Assembly: GCA_030549205.1 (NCBI GenBank)
Contig: JAUKTV010000009.1
Location: forward strand, 1,302,001 to 1,366,000
DNA length: 64,000 nucleotides
From: Apiosordaria backusii
Lineage: Eukaryota > Ascomycota > Sordariomycetes > Sordariales > Lasiosphaeriaceae
Direction of reading: 5' to 3'
Shown here: piece by piece, positions 11,558-23,682 of the stretch
How positions within the stretch are numbered: position 1 is the stretch's first letter
Layout of the letters: each line of letters starts with the position of its first letter
Notes under the pieces: generated by a model
The model's database searches: none
What the model was told of the DNA's origin: nothing
The model's input: the letters and a program-made list of their open reading frames with translations, nothing else
Program-made: the position numbers and the translations under genes

Positions 11558-13304
11558 CTACTGCATCTCAACCTCATTATCCCCCCCCTCTTGTTCCTCC
11601 CCACCAGCAGCAGCAGTCTCCATGCTAGCCCACAACCCCTCCAAGTTGAACTCCTGCGCCCACTCCGTCACAATCTTTTTCTGGTCCGCCATCACCTCCT
11701 CGTTTGCAATCTTCGCTGGCCCCTTGGCCGAAGCAGTAGGTGCACCGGTCTGAACAGCAGGCGGCACGGCCGACCAGCCCTGGATTCTCCCGTCTCTCCA
11801 GTCCGTCACCACCGTCATGGCAGCAGCCTGGATGTTGGGCACACCGCCCCTGCCGAGACGTCCTCTCTTCCTCGCGACTTGGACGAGGAAGTCGGTTGTG
11901 GCGTCTCCGCTGTCGGGGTTGATGAGAAGAGGGGGGAGGTCGTAGAGCTGGATCATCTTCTCGAGGAGCTGTGGCTGGGCCGAGAGGCGCTTGAGAAGGA
12001 GGGTTACGGCTGGGACGGGGTCGTCGATTTGCTTTGGTGGGACAGCGTTAAGGAGGATGAGGTGGGCGTGGGCTTCGGTGGGGTTCTTGGGGGTAAAGCT
12101 TGAGATGGAGCCAGTAGAGGGGAAGACGATACCGGGGGAGTCGAGGAGGGTAAGCTTCTGGTCGATCTTGACGGCACGGATAGAAGTGGTGACACCGGCT
12201 TCGGCGCCAGCAGGGCAAGGAGCGCGGTTGTTGCGGCCGCCGAGGCGTGAAAGAAGGGCATTGATAACGCTGGACTTTCCGACGTTGGGGTAACCGATGA
12301 CACCGACGGAGATGGCGCGCTTGAGGTTGCGCGAGGCAGCATAAGACTTGAGGGCCTTGAAGAGGGCAGAAGAGGTACTTTGAACGGTAATGTCGCGGTG
12401 GTTGAAGACGTGAGCATTGGGCGCAGGGTTCGAGGCACGGAGAGGGAGGGTAGGGAAGAACCGGCGGAGGTGAGCGAGCCAAGCGCGGAGAACTGGGGGA
12501 GGGATCAGGTCGACTTTGTTGAGAATGAAGATCAGGCGCTTTCCGCCGCTAGCAGCGGCCATAACAGCCTTCTCAACATCGCGAGAGCGAGTCCCTTCAG
12601 GGTCGCGGGCGTCGAGAACGTAGAGGACAACGTCGGCTTGGTCAACAACTTGCTTGAAGACCTTGTCGAAAGCCTTGCGAGACGAAGCGCCGCCTGGAAC
12701 CTCGATCCCGCCAGACTCCTCATCGTCGGAAGAATCGTCCTCATCGTCATCCATCTCGTCTTCGTCACCACTCTCCAATTCCTTGTCATACTGCTCGGCC
12801 GCTTTCCTCGCGCTGCGAATGAGAGCCGCAAGAGGGTTCGAGTCGTCTCCATCGCTGTCGTCATCATCCTCGTCCACCATCATGGAATCCCCTTCAAGTC
12901 CCTCAAACTCCCCATTGTCCTCCATACGATCCTCATCCTTGTTATCCTCAGATGCGGCGGCTTTGCCAGCCTTGAGCATCTCTTTCCTGCGCTTCTGCTC
13001 CTCGGCTTTCCGGATGCGGTCCTCCTCGATCTGATTCAACAGCTTCTCCTTGTAGGGGAACAAATTGGGAATTCCGGGATCCTTCTTCAATTTGCTCTTC
13101 CATTGTGGGTTCTTCTTGGCTTCCTTCTTCGCCTTGCGCTGCTTTGCGGCCGAGGCCTTCTGGATCTTGTGCCTCAAGCGAGTGGGAGTGCGCTTGGATT
13201 TCGGCTCTGTTGAGTTTGATTTGTGGTTAGAAGAGATCAATTGGGCAACAGGCCGAGGAGAGTAAGAGGTAAGGCATACTTGACGGCTTTGTTATTGACC
13301 CCAT
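11558..13304 (-). CDS. Nuclear/nucleolar GTPase NUG1, 60S biogenesis factor
   Basis: NUG1 is a circularly permuted GTPase needed for maturation and export of pre-60S ribosomal particles. The N-terminus is very basic and carries the family signature KKDPGIPNLFPYK. An Asp/Glu-rich linker follows. The G motifs then come in permuted order: NKVDL (G4) near residue 237, GYPNVGKSS (G1) near 314 and DSPGI (G3) near 363. The C-terminal motif ARKRGRLGRGGVPN also matches yeast Nug1. A small first exon, 13304-13280, encodes MGSITKPS. It joins across a 73-nt intron (13279-13207, donor GTATGC, acceptor CAG) to 13206-11558, giving 557 aa (yeast 520). The in-frame ATG inside the intron is not the likely start, because the joined N-terminus matches the family better. 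It diverges from the phosphatase gene at 14164. Confidence 0.94.
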
Positions 13305-14163
13305 TGTAGCTGATTTTTACTTTCCGATCAAAATGGCTTCGACCGTCTGTTTGCTTGGCTGGGAATGGGTCGCAAAGCAGGTCGATTGAGAAAGTTCAAA
13401 AAAATATGGTGGAGCGCCGTTCATGCCGCTTTCCACCGCCTGCGATAAGAAAGAGCTCCAGTGCTTATCGGTCTTATCAGACCCACCGCCCCTCACTGCA
13501 GCAATGGCATTGTGGGGTTGACATCTTGTCGATTCTTCAGATGAACATGCTGAAACCTTTCTTTTCACGAGGAATGAATCAGATACTTCCAAGTCTCGAG
13601 AACAGCTGCGATAGAGTACCTCATAAACTCTGACAGAATTGGATAGTCAACGAAATGTGTGAGCACACACATACGATAGTCACGAGCGATCTTATCCCGC
13701 CCATAGCTTCATCCTTACAACACTTCTTTGCATCTCTTATGATCCCATCTATCCGTGATAGTAACGTGCCTTTTGTCCTCGAGCAACAAGCGTGTTAGTG
13801 CCACCCAGTAAATGGGAAAAAAAACGTGGAGATGCCCATTTAGCCACTTCCCAGGAGGCTGGGTCCCAACAACGGTCAACCTCACCGCCAGAGAAAAAAA
13901 GTGGAATCCCAGATTGCCATATTGGGATACTCCGACACCTGTTGCCGACCCGACCCGACGACGCCATAGTGGATTTGATTTGTTTTGATTCCCATGCCAA
14001 CTCTTGAAATATTCCTGTTATTTTCCCTTCCCTCTTTCACTCCTGCCTCCTGCCTCTAACTTGATCAAGTAAATTAGCTCTTCCTTCGTACACTCATCGC
14101 ATTTCCTTAGCCTTGAATCTCACTTACACTCTCATCACCAAGACACCCACCTCAACCATCACA
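13305..14163. promoter_or_regulatory. Divergent promoter region, NUG1 / phosphatase
   Basis: These 859 bases separate two divergent start codons. The half nearer the phosphatase is pyrimidine-rich just upstream of its ATG (about 14029-14060), as is common for fungal leaders. I see no gene and cannot place exact transcription starts. Confidence 0.5.
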
Positions 14164-15102
14164 ATGGGAAGCATAGACACCACAGGCTACAGCTTCACAG
14201 CCGCCCCCGAAACCGTCTCCTTTGACAGTTTCCTCTTCGACATGGACGGCACAATCATCGGCTCCACCGCCGCCGTAGAAAAGCACTGGGAGGGGTAAGA
14301 TCCCTCTCTCTCTCACATCACATCGCCCCCCCCTCACTCGCCTTCACCCTCTCATCCTTAACTCCCCTATAACTAACCTCGTAACCAGCATCGGCAAAGA
14401 CATCGGCGTAGCCCCAGAAATCATACTCCAAACCTCCCACGGCCGCAGAACAATAGGTACGACCAATTTCTTTGAGCATTCCCCTTGTCCTGTGCTCTGA
14501 TTGCTCCCGAGTGAGTGAGCGAGTTTGAACCGAATTTACTAACGAATCGATCGATAGACATGCTCAAGCTCCTCGCCCCAGAAAAAGCCACCTGGGAGTA
14601 TGTCCAATCTAAAGAAGCCCTTCTCCCGCAACTCTACGGCTCCGACGCCGTCGAGATCCCCGGCGCCCGCTCCCTCCTCTCCTCCCTCATCTCCCTCTCT
14701 GCGCCCTGGACAATCGTCACTTCCGGCACCATCCCCCTCGTAACCGGGTGGTTGAAGGTTCTGAATCTCCCCATGCCAGAGCACCTCGTCACTGCCGAAT
14801 CCGTCCAAAACGGCAAGCCTGATCCTGCTTGCTATCGCTTGGGGAGGGAAAAGCTTGGGGAGGTAGCAGCGGGCAAGGGCAAAGAGGTTCTAGTGCTGGA
14901 GGATGCCCCTGCTGGGATAAGGGCGGGTAAGGCGGCGGGGTGTAGAGTGGTTGGGTTGGTGACTTCGCATAGTGTTGAGGAGGTTTTGAGCGCGGGGCCG
15001 GATTGGGTTGTGAAGGACTTGACGCAGGTGAAGGTTGTGAGGAAGGGGGAGGAGGATGGGAAGTTTGTGTTGGAGATTGGTGGGTTGTTGGTGAGGAATT
15101 AG
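14164..15102 (+). CDS. HAD-superfamily GPP/DOG-type sugar-phosphate phosphatase
   Basis: This is probably a cytosolic phosphatase acting on glycerol-1/3-phosphate (glycerol synthesis) or on 2-deoxyglucose-6-phosphate-like substrates. Sequence alone does not separate the two. It has three exons: 14164-14294, 14389-14456 and 14558-15102, with CTAAC branch sites before both acceptors. They join to 247 aa, the same size as yeast Gpp1 (250). HAD motif I is FDMDGT, with nucleophile D26 and D28. The cap has SHGRRT, motif II is VTSGT, motif III has the Lys of GKPDP, and motif IV is EDAPAGI. The 68-nt middle exon carries the SHGRR motif. If it makes glycerol, it could work downstream of the HOG pathway that includes OS-4 elsewhere in this window. 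That link is inference. Confidence 0.9.
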
Positions 15103-16704
15103 GACTGAGATCGGGGGAGCAGGGCGTTCAGGGGGTGGATGGAAAGGTTGAATAGAGGGTTAAATGGCTTTCTTTGGGGTTCATGAGAAGGCCGGTATGG
15201 TTATAGACAAAGTATTGATTCATTGTCTTATACGAATTGCCATTATGACTTGATATGCGTTTGGTTATGAATGAGAATGTAACGTTACTGAGTTTGCCTT
15301 TGGATGTATTGAGCTCTACAAATATTAGGGATTTAAATATGAGATATCACGAGATAAACAGAGGGTCATTTTCATTCCTCCATCTCAAGCAACCTACTAC
15401 GGTATGCCCGTGAGCATCTTTGAAAGTAGAAACTTTTATACTTGATACTTCGTGTACAGAAGAAGCTCACTCATATCGCCTCTCATGTGAACAGCACACA
15501 TCAACATTTGCAATGGTTCTTGTGTCAACATACAACAAAACAAATGGGTCCTCACAGCTGACATAAACTCAGACGCTTGAATCTGGTCTGCCCACATGTG
15601 TATGCAACAGACATAACATCCATACACCATGGAAAAATGCGTGTCATGACGCAAACCCGACTCAACTTGTGCTTCATTCAACCCCACGAAGCGCGAGTGA
15701 CGTCGAAGAATTTGGCTGCCACATGGGCATCAACACCCACGAGATCTTCCCACTAGGAAAATTACAGAAAGACAAAGCACAAGACATGAGAAGCGGTGAT
15801 GAAGGTGGCTGTCACCAGCGGCAACTCTCTGACCTCAACGACGATCCAGATCGGCGCGGATGATTTCTGTCCCCAAAGCCAGCCATGCTTTCCCCCGGAA
15901 AGAATAACATCCATCAAAGGAGTGGTGTCCTTTTGCCAATCGAAAGTTCCTCACCGTACTCACCGAGAAGCCATCCATCACCGCCCATCATGTCTCGGCT
16001 AACCATACAGCCCACCTGATCCCCCATCCTTTTTCGTCTTTCCCCTTCCCCGAGTGGCTCGGTCTGTGAGGTACTAACTCTAGTACACAGAGACACATTG
16101 AGCTAACTTTAACATCTTTTTCCACCCGTCCCATCCACCCGTCCTCATCCATTTGCCACTTCGGAACGGGAAACAACACCAGTGCGATAGCACGAAGTGT
16201 GGAGAGAGAGAAAAAGACGTCACAAAAAGAGTCTAGAAGCTGATCGGCATATGTACGTTTCCATCCTAAAAGTTCCCTTGTGGCACTAACACACTGCACC
16301 CCAAGCCCGAGTTCACAACTCCAGCCCAGTCGAGGCCCCCCTCCCAAACTCAGTCCAGCCTAGCCCAGCCCAGCCCAGCTCAGCCTAGCCGAAGTAAACC
16401 GTCAACAAACCGTGCCCCGGATGTCTTGCGGCGTCCCCGGTCAGGTCGGTTCGCCTCGCGCTGATCATCGCCCTCTTTTCTCACAGTCACACTCACCTCA
16501 CCTGCCGCTGCAGAACACACCACGCGAGGATGAGGGGGGGAGGACATGGGCAACGGCCCCAAAAAAAATACGCGGACGTGGAGGAGGAGAGGGGGGAGAG
16601 GGGAAAGAGAGCAAAAGGGATATATGCGGGGGAAAAGAATCCCACCTTCCTTGTGCCCTTTGGGCCATGGTGCCTTTACCCCCCTCTCTGGTAACGACAT
16701 GTAC

Positions 16705-16722
16705 ACTTTGTATGTACAAAGT
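16705..16722. repeat. 18-bp palindrome (8+2+8)
   Basis: The bases ACTTTGTA and TACAAAGT are perfect inverted copies separated by TG. It could be a binding site for a dimeric regulator or a small hairpin. No function can be read from the sequence. Confidence 0.7.
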
Positions 16723-17030
16723 ATCTTCTTCGTTGCTTTTGCCCCTCTGCCCTGATCTGAGCCCTAGACGCCCTGTCAGGAATGGGTGATGATATCGTGA
16801 AATTATCTTCCTTTCCCTTGAGTTTCCGTGCTCGGAGGCCGTCAGCATAGACAGACACAACAAAGTGGAAATAACACAACCCCCACCCCCCATTTCCCTT
16901 GCCGCCCGTCGTCCCCTCTGCCACGCGCATAAACGTCCAAACAGAAGAAAGGAAGAAGCGGGGAAAAAAATGCGGCAGGTACGCAACAACTGCAACGCAG
17001 TCAGGCGGCAATGAACGGCGGCCACCAACA

Positions 17031-17045
17031 CCCCCCCCCCCCCCC
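17031..17045 (+). repeat. C15 homopolymer run
   Basis: Fifteen consecutive C residues followed by CA-rich sequence. It could be hard to sequence accurately and has no evident function. Confidence 0.8.
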
Positions 17046-18985
17046 ACCCACACACGGCATATATTTTGCAACTCGCAAAGCAACACGCGCTGACCTCATG
17101 GTTAGAAATCTTGGGGAAAGCAAAGAAAGGGTGTGTGAAGGGTGTCATAGACACGACAGGGGGTGCGTGCGAGAGGGGGGCGCGCGCGTCAGTGTGAGAT
17201 GCGGGATGATCATCCTCTTTTCTGCGTCTGCCAGGGGGTGGAGAGAGAGAGAAAATGAGATTTGAACAGAGATGTCATTCTGTCCCGCCGCGGCGGCTGC
17301 GGCGATAACCGACTGATACCTTACTCATTCACAAAAGAAAACGCGTCACGTCATGAATTGACGGGATATTTCCTCAGCTCTCATCCGGACCCAGCAACAT
17401 TGTCGAAAAAGGGGGTGGTATCTCATCAGTTACGGAAGCCACACAAAAGGGCGAAAGGGTTGTGTGATGCAGTGACGAAGGGGAAGGTGAGCGGAACATG
17501 TTGCGGGCGCTTGCATGACGGCGGGCGGTCGTGAGCCCGTCCTGACATCGAAAATTAGTCCGACTCTTGATCTCGCTGTTGTGTAAACATCTGCATTCTT
17601 TTTAAATTGGTCGGCGATTTGCGTAACGTCGAGATATCCGTTCCTGCATACCCTTCAAGATTCGTACGAATATCTCAAATCACTTCTCCAAAGAAAACAG
17701 ATGGACAGCCTCGGGCCGTTGAGCTACACAGCATATACTCTGAAATAGCGAGGACGTGTTTTCCAATAAAAAGAAACTCCGATGAACGGGCAGGTTGAGG
17801 CGTGGCGTTCTTTGGAAGGGAATCGTCCGACAAGTGCCCCTTTTTCCCCTGCAGGAAGAAGCATTGGATGGTTTCGATTTCCGAAGTGAGACTTATTTGC
17901 TGCAGGAACAAGAGACAGGATCGGCCATCACGCATTCCTCTGCTGGTCGCTGGCTTGCTGCTGCAATGCGCGTCTGCAGTCAATTTATCAGTCCATGCGA
18001 TACATGCGGCTCAAAATCACAGAATTAGAAGCAGTGAAGTCTGCGAGGGCCGTAAATGAATCTCAAATTGCTTCCCCCACATTGCATCTCCTCCGCGTCG
18101 GTTCCAGCCATCATTCAGCGGGGTGGTGCTTTGTATCAGTGATTCGTCTGCTGCCACTGACGGGATCCAGGGAGCTCCCGTTGCCGAACAGACGATCGAC
18201 GACCGATCTTATTAACCTTTGATCGCCAGTCAGCTTCCCCGTCAGAAGCTTGTCCGGCATCAACGAAAACGATGCGGCGAATGTTATTATTGCCCGGGAG
18301 ATGAAGATGATGATGAACCATCAGAACGTTTCTCGTCCAAGAGCATGGGTTCTCGTGAGCTCGCACCAGGCAGGACGGTGTGGTCGGTCGGTGAGCACGA
18401 TGCTGGGCCAGGAGGCAGGGATTTCATCTGTGGACAGAGACCAGAAGTACCCCCATGTACCTTTTGGTCATGTTATCCCACAGGGAGTTCTGGACAAGGC
18501 TCCCCTCCCAACACACGTGGCCGCTCGGGCCAGCAAATGATCCTAATCTCCTGGCTCTTGAGACGTGCTCCATCAGGGCGTTAACAATGTTTTTTTTTAC
18601 CGTGGGCGGTGAACGTTTGGCTCAGGCACCGTGTTGGGTGAGCACAAAGGTTTGATGTGATCCAATCTTTGACCGTCCGTTGCGACCACGAGTGGAAGCG
18701 ATACGCCTTGAGTCTTCTATTGTCTACCGCGGGAGACTGGTTGAGTGGCCGCTGGCAGAGAGCGGCAGGTTACGAGCTGGTTTCCTGCTTTAGCAACCCC
18801 ATCCATGGCAGGGTTACACTCGGGGTCGGTCGTGTCATGTCGTGTCCTCCCCATCTTCCAGCTCCCCGCCCCGCGGCTCCAGAGCCGGATCAAAAGCTTC
18901 GACAAGGTGAAAGAAGGCCCACTTTTGACCGCCCGACACTGCGGACCAAATTGTCAGACCGTTGTTAAGCTTGCTGGTCACTTCG

Positions 18986-19048
18986 TGGACAAAATAATAG
19001 AGACTGCTCCTTAAAACTTAAAGTAGCAGTCTCCAGTCTTTTTGTCCA
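18986..19048. repeat. Two-part inverted repeat / hairpin element
   Basis: The outer arms TGGACAAAA (18986-18994) and TTTTGTCCA (19040-19048) pair perfectly over 9 bp. The inner arms GAGACTGCT (19000-19008) and AGCAGTCTC (19025-19033) pair perfectly over another 9 bp. A 5/6-nt internal loop separates the two stems, and a 16-nt apical region holds CTT/AAG that can add three more pairs. Weak pairing continues outside. The structure could be a foldback element relic or a hairpin RNA precursor. It lies far from any gene I can support. Confidence 0.75.
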
Positions 19049-22000
19049 GAACGTGCCGGTCTCAGTCATCTTCAAACCTGAGTGTGTGTTCTTGCCACTG
19101 CCAGACAGCCATCTTGGTCGTTGCTTGCATTAGCTTCAGCTTCTTCAACGAACTGCCGGTGCCCACTACTATCCTCGAACGTTCGTTGCCGTCTTTGTAG
19201 CATCAATGAGGGTTAGGACATGCTGACTGCCATGTAGGTTGTCCTGCATCGTTGCACACAGATCCCACACATTGATCCGTACGCAAACCAATGAGCAAGG
19301 CTGGCTTGAGAGCTCAAGGCAATGCTACTCATCACACATCGTTCGAGATGTGATTCCGTGTGTCAGCAAGACACGGATAGCATTGGGTAGATACGTACGC
19401 AATCGGCATGTGGGAGTTGATAAAGCTGAGAAACCTTGGAAAAGGTTCCGGGCAGTCCTTTCAGTTGACAGATCGCAAATGATAAGCTGACGACTTCATT
19501 GGTAGGCCAATATCATCCGTTGACTTGAGACACTGACCTTGGCTCGCGTGATGACATCGACTGCGCAATTGCAGCTGATTTCATCGCTTGCCATGAATTT
19601 TTTTTCGGTTTCTTTTCTTCGTCTGGACGTCTGTTGAAAATGCCGCCTCAAAGCTGGCGAGCCGTGACGTGCGGCTGGCAACACGGACCCACCGAGGCAG
19701 CTTCTCAAAGACGGCCGATGTGACTGTCGTCTTGTCCTATATTGCACATCTTAAGAAAATCCCGGATGGAGAGCTTGGGGTTGAGCGCCAGCAATTCCGT
19801 AATAACTTGCTAAGACCCATCAGCCAAAGAGGAGGCCGTCTTCAAGCCACAAGATGCAAAGCGGGATGCACCCGAACCAGCTCCTGGTCTTCCGGTCTGC
19901 TTCGTTGCGCCAACCGAGCATGCAGCTGTTCTCTAACCGCAGCATCTCCTACCTCGGAGCCTTAATAAGTCCCGGAACTTTTGGTCAGGCAAGCTGCAGG
20001 CTAAGTGTATGGGGATAACTTGCTGATATAACACTTCCTGGAAAGAAGCCGGGGGCATGGTCTGTTGAGCTGAGCACCGCTGTTGTCAAGGACGGGCGGG
20101 AAGTGCCTGAAGACTTCGGGATGGTGGTTCCCCAACCGAGGGGTCTTTTTCCAGAGAGACACCCCCACTCCAAAGTGCGACAGAACGGGGGGCCATAAAT
20201 AGAAATGTGCATATCCAGTCCTGGGCTTGTGCTGTGGGACTGGACGGTAGTGTAGCACTACGTTGCCTGTATTCGGACTGTAGCATAGTGATGGAAATGT
20301 GGTGTTACGGTGCGGCGCCGCGCCTTCAACTTCTTGTGTGTAGCCACAGCACCTTTGCCCAAATTTCCGCATCAGACTCAAAATCTCTGAGGGGGCATTC
20401 AGCTGCAAGTGACACTCGGGAACTAGTTGCCGTACCCGTCCAACTTGGTTGCCGTGATGGAAGCGCGGGGAGTATCTGTGCCTCTTGAATCAGTCAGAAG
20501 AGAGGTCGGTGAGCTTCACCATCTGCAGAACAGAATGCACATCATTTTGAGCGGGGTAATCCTGGCGCGTTCCTGGAGGAGGAGTTGTAGAATCCCATGA
20601 TTGAGTCCTTGATGGAACTGAGCCATGGGGGTTGTGATTTTCCCCCCTCCCTCTTCACCATCACAGGGTGGTATCGAGAAGCTGTGTTCGGTGTTGAATG
20701 TCACCGTGTTGGAGAGATGAGAGATGAGTGCTGCGGCAGCTCACGTCAGTGGAGTCGAGTCTGCCATCAGGCGACTTCTTGATATCTTGCTGCAGGATCC
20801 ATGGCAGGAACGGCAAGGTTTGGCGGTCGGTGCAGCAGGCGAATCAGAAGAAGCGGTAAGCGAAAGCGGTCCATAGGTATCCACTGCCATCTGGTGCCAG
20901 GCGGGAGAGCGACAACCACCAGCCAAGAACGAAGGAACTTCTCGACAACCCCGCGATAATTGTCGGGCGACCCCAACCGACAAGGATCCGGATTGCATCA
21001 GACAGCTGCAGCGTGAGGCTTGTTTGTGCTGTTTCTCCCTTATCCCTCACGAAACACTGGTGCGAAGCTGTTAGCTTTTAGTTTTTCCCAAAGGCTTTGT
21101 TCCCTCAACGGTTTCTAGAGAATTCCCAATGGAATGGACACCGGGGAATGCTTGGTGTGGAGTTGGGCCCCAACTTCAACTTCTAACCTCAAAGCTGGCT
21201 TCAATGCCAACAGGCTCGTACAAAGACGCAGTGAGATGCTCGGTTACACAGCCATGTCGTCAAGACGCAGGGCATGTTTGTTGGTTGTCCAGTCAGAGGC
21301 GTTGGGGCACAACTTGGAGCCCCCCTCGCCGACTTCAGGACCTCTTCTTTGATACCTAGCAATACGCTTCTCGCCTTCATCACAACTACACCGCGAGGAA
21401 GGACCCTACACTACTGGTAGCTAGTGCTAACAAAATGGAACTGGCCCCTGGGACGTTAGGTATGACTTTGGTGTCGATCCGGCAGCAACCGGTGACGGCT
21501 GGATTTGAGGCTGAGGCGCCGGCACACAGCGACTTTTCGGCACCGAATCACGGACAAGCATTTCGCCCACGGCGTGTCGCCTGAAGGAGCTCGTACTTAT
21601 GGATTTGCTTTTTGATGTTTCCCAGGAAATTGGATGAGATGCAAGTTACAGCCAACGGGAGATACTGCCACGCCGCTCATGTGCTTTTGTGTTCTGTTGG
21701 AGGCTACAGAACCTCCGAGTCGCCTCGGAAACCAAGGGGTAGTTACCTTTTACCTAGAGACAGAGAGTTGTCCTTTTGACCTAGGACAGTGGCTGATGAC
21801 AGGCATAACCCCACACTCTGGATTGGCAGCGCAATGGCCATATCCGATATGGACCGTGCTGCCCTCTGGCCCAAGACTCTTCTTCTGTTTTCGCAATCTT
21901 ATTCACCAATCCATCACAGCTCGATGTGGAAGCCGTGGTGGTACAAACCTGCCGACCCCTTTGAGATGGCATCGAACTGATCAGACAGATCGTAGCCAGC

Positions 22001-23682
22001 CGCAGCCATCGCGCCCCGATTGGTGTTCGCTCGTCACGCGAATGTCTCTCGTGTCTTTCCCTTGTCCCTGGCACTGGTCTCTGGCTCCCGAGGCACGGTG
22101 CCTCCGAGCATCGGGCGGTTGGCTTTTTCTTACCCCCTCACGATTCCACCTCCGTCCTCCTCCTCTCTCGGCTTCGGGACCGTGCTGTGTATCTTCAACC
22201 CCACACAGTGCACCCATCTCACGGCAACAGGTCCGCTCCAATGCGTTAGTTGGCGCTCGACCCGCCCGGCTTCTTTTCCACGAGGCTCCGGCTCCGCCAA
22301 CGGCTCTCCTATTGCTCAGAGCTCCTTAGGCCCATCACGTCGAAATTTTTTCCCGCGAGTACCTTTTCCCGTCAAGTTGCTTTCCTCAGAGTACCACTCA
22401 CAAAATCTCCCGATCAGAACAACCACAGGCCGCCAGGGGTCTAGTGTGCACGGTGGCACCGACGCTGCCACCTGGGTCTTGGTCCAGGGATGTTGTGGCT
22501 CTGTGCGAGCTGGGGTTCCAGGTTCAGGATGCAAGGATGTTCAAGGAACGCCAAGAAAGTCCAGGCGGGGAGCTCGGGACCAGGCCAGGGTGGGATTTCT
22601 CGTCCCAAGGCGTACATACTGTAGTGTACCCAGTGCCCAGCGTCTGCTCAAGCTCCTCCCAGCCTCTGCTTCTGCAGTCCCACGCCGCCTGCACCCGCCT
22701 GCAGAACTGGACTGACAGCGCGCTGCCCTCCTCGCTGCAAGTGTCCCTGGCTTGCCCACACTCTAATCAAAAGAATGCCCCGGGGAGCCGGTCACCCCAG
22801 CACACCCTACCTGGTAAGGGCTTGGTGCCGCTCACCAGAAGGTCCACAGCGTTGCCCGAGGTACCTATCAGAGCGCCCACGTTCATCCTTCGTACCCAGC
22901 GGTACCTCGTCGAGAGCTCACCCTGGCTGGCCCCTGGTCGTACCCTTGCTGAGGGTCTCGCTCCTCGTTCGCCCACACACCACCACACAATCCATGCCCC
23001 CCCATCACCACCATCCCCTTCCAAGCCCAGCCTGTGGCCTCAGTATCCGCCGCCTGCATGCCGAACCACACCACTCTCCTGCCGCTTCATGAGCATCGAT
23101 GGGCTCTTGCACAGGGAAAGCTGGGTGATGCATGGCACACAGCAGAGCACAGGTCCGGGACAAATAACAATGCCCCTTCTCCACTACTACCCACCCCCTT
23201 CGTTCCCTCTCGCCTCGCCCTGTCTTGTCCTGTTGTGATTGATGAGACTGTTCAGCAGCAGGTCCTCAGCAGGGAAGAGAAAAAAGCAGCGAAAAAGTGA
23301 GACGGGGAGAGCCCTGTACACGAGCTGTGTCTTGCCGTTCCGCTCCGGGTCTCGCCTCGCCCACACCCCTCGCACCCCCGTTCTCTTCATCGCTCAGTCT
23401 TAAACTGGTTAAGACCTCCTGGCCGGTGCCCACCCCATCCACGCTTCTGACCCCTGGAAGTATCCTGATCGGGCCCACACGTTCTTTGACATTTCCCCCG
23501 TCCATATCACTCAAGAGTCCGCCTCACCCCAGTCACTCTTTTGTGTCCACCATCTCTGAGCCCGCAAAGACGCTGCCTCGTCTTTTGGGTCCTCTCGAGA
23601 CAGCATCATCTCTTCCTCGCTCACGACTCACTCACGGACGAGACCACGACTTCTTTCTCCGGACCGCTCGACCCAGCTGGAC

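Larger units (their letters stand above)
15103..23682. other. Gene-poor stretch upstream of homeobox gene
   Basis: I can support no protein-coding gene in 8.6 kb. Larger open frames at 21634-22329, 22020-22715 and 22444-23238 overlap one another. They are rich in Pro, Ser, Arg and His and lack any motif, so they look like chance frames in a pyrimidine-rich leader. The stretch holds a CCCAG-rich tract (about 16351-16390), a C15 run (17031-17045), a 12-bp CCGCCG/CGGCGG palindrome (17285-17296), an 18-bp palindrome (16705-16722) and a strong two-part inverted repeat (18986-19048). The last 1-2 kb are CT-rich on the plus strand and are probably the promoter and long leader of the homeobox gene. 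Confidence 0.55.

Noticed and set aside
12380..13213. 277-codon plus-strand frame
   Set aside because: Antisense to NUG1, whose G motifs prove the minus-strand frame. The Leu/Val-rich translation mirrors its acidic codons.
22444..23238. 264-codon plus-strand open frame, and overlapping frames at 22020-22715 and 21634-22329
   Set aside because: They overlap in different frames, are rich in Pro/Ser/Arg/His, have no motif and lie in a pyrimidine-rich leader region. They look like chance frames.
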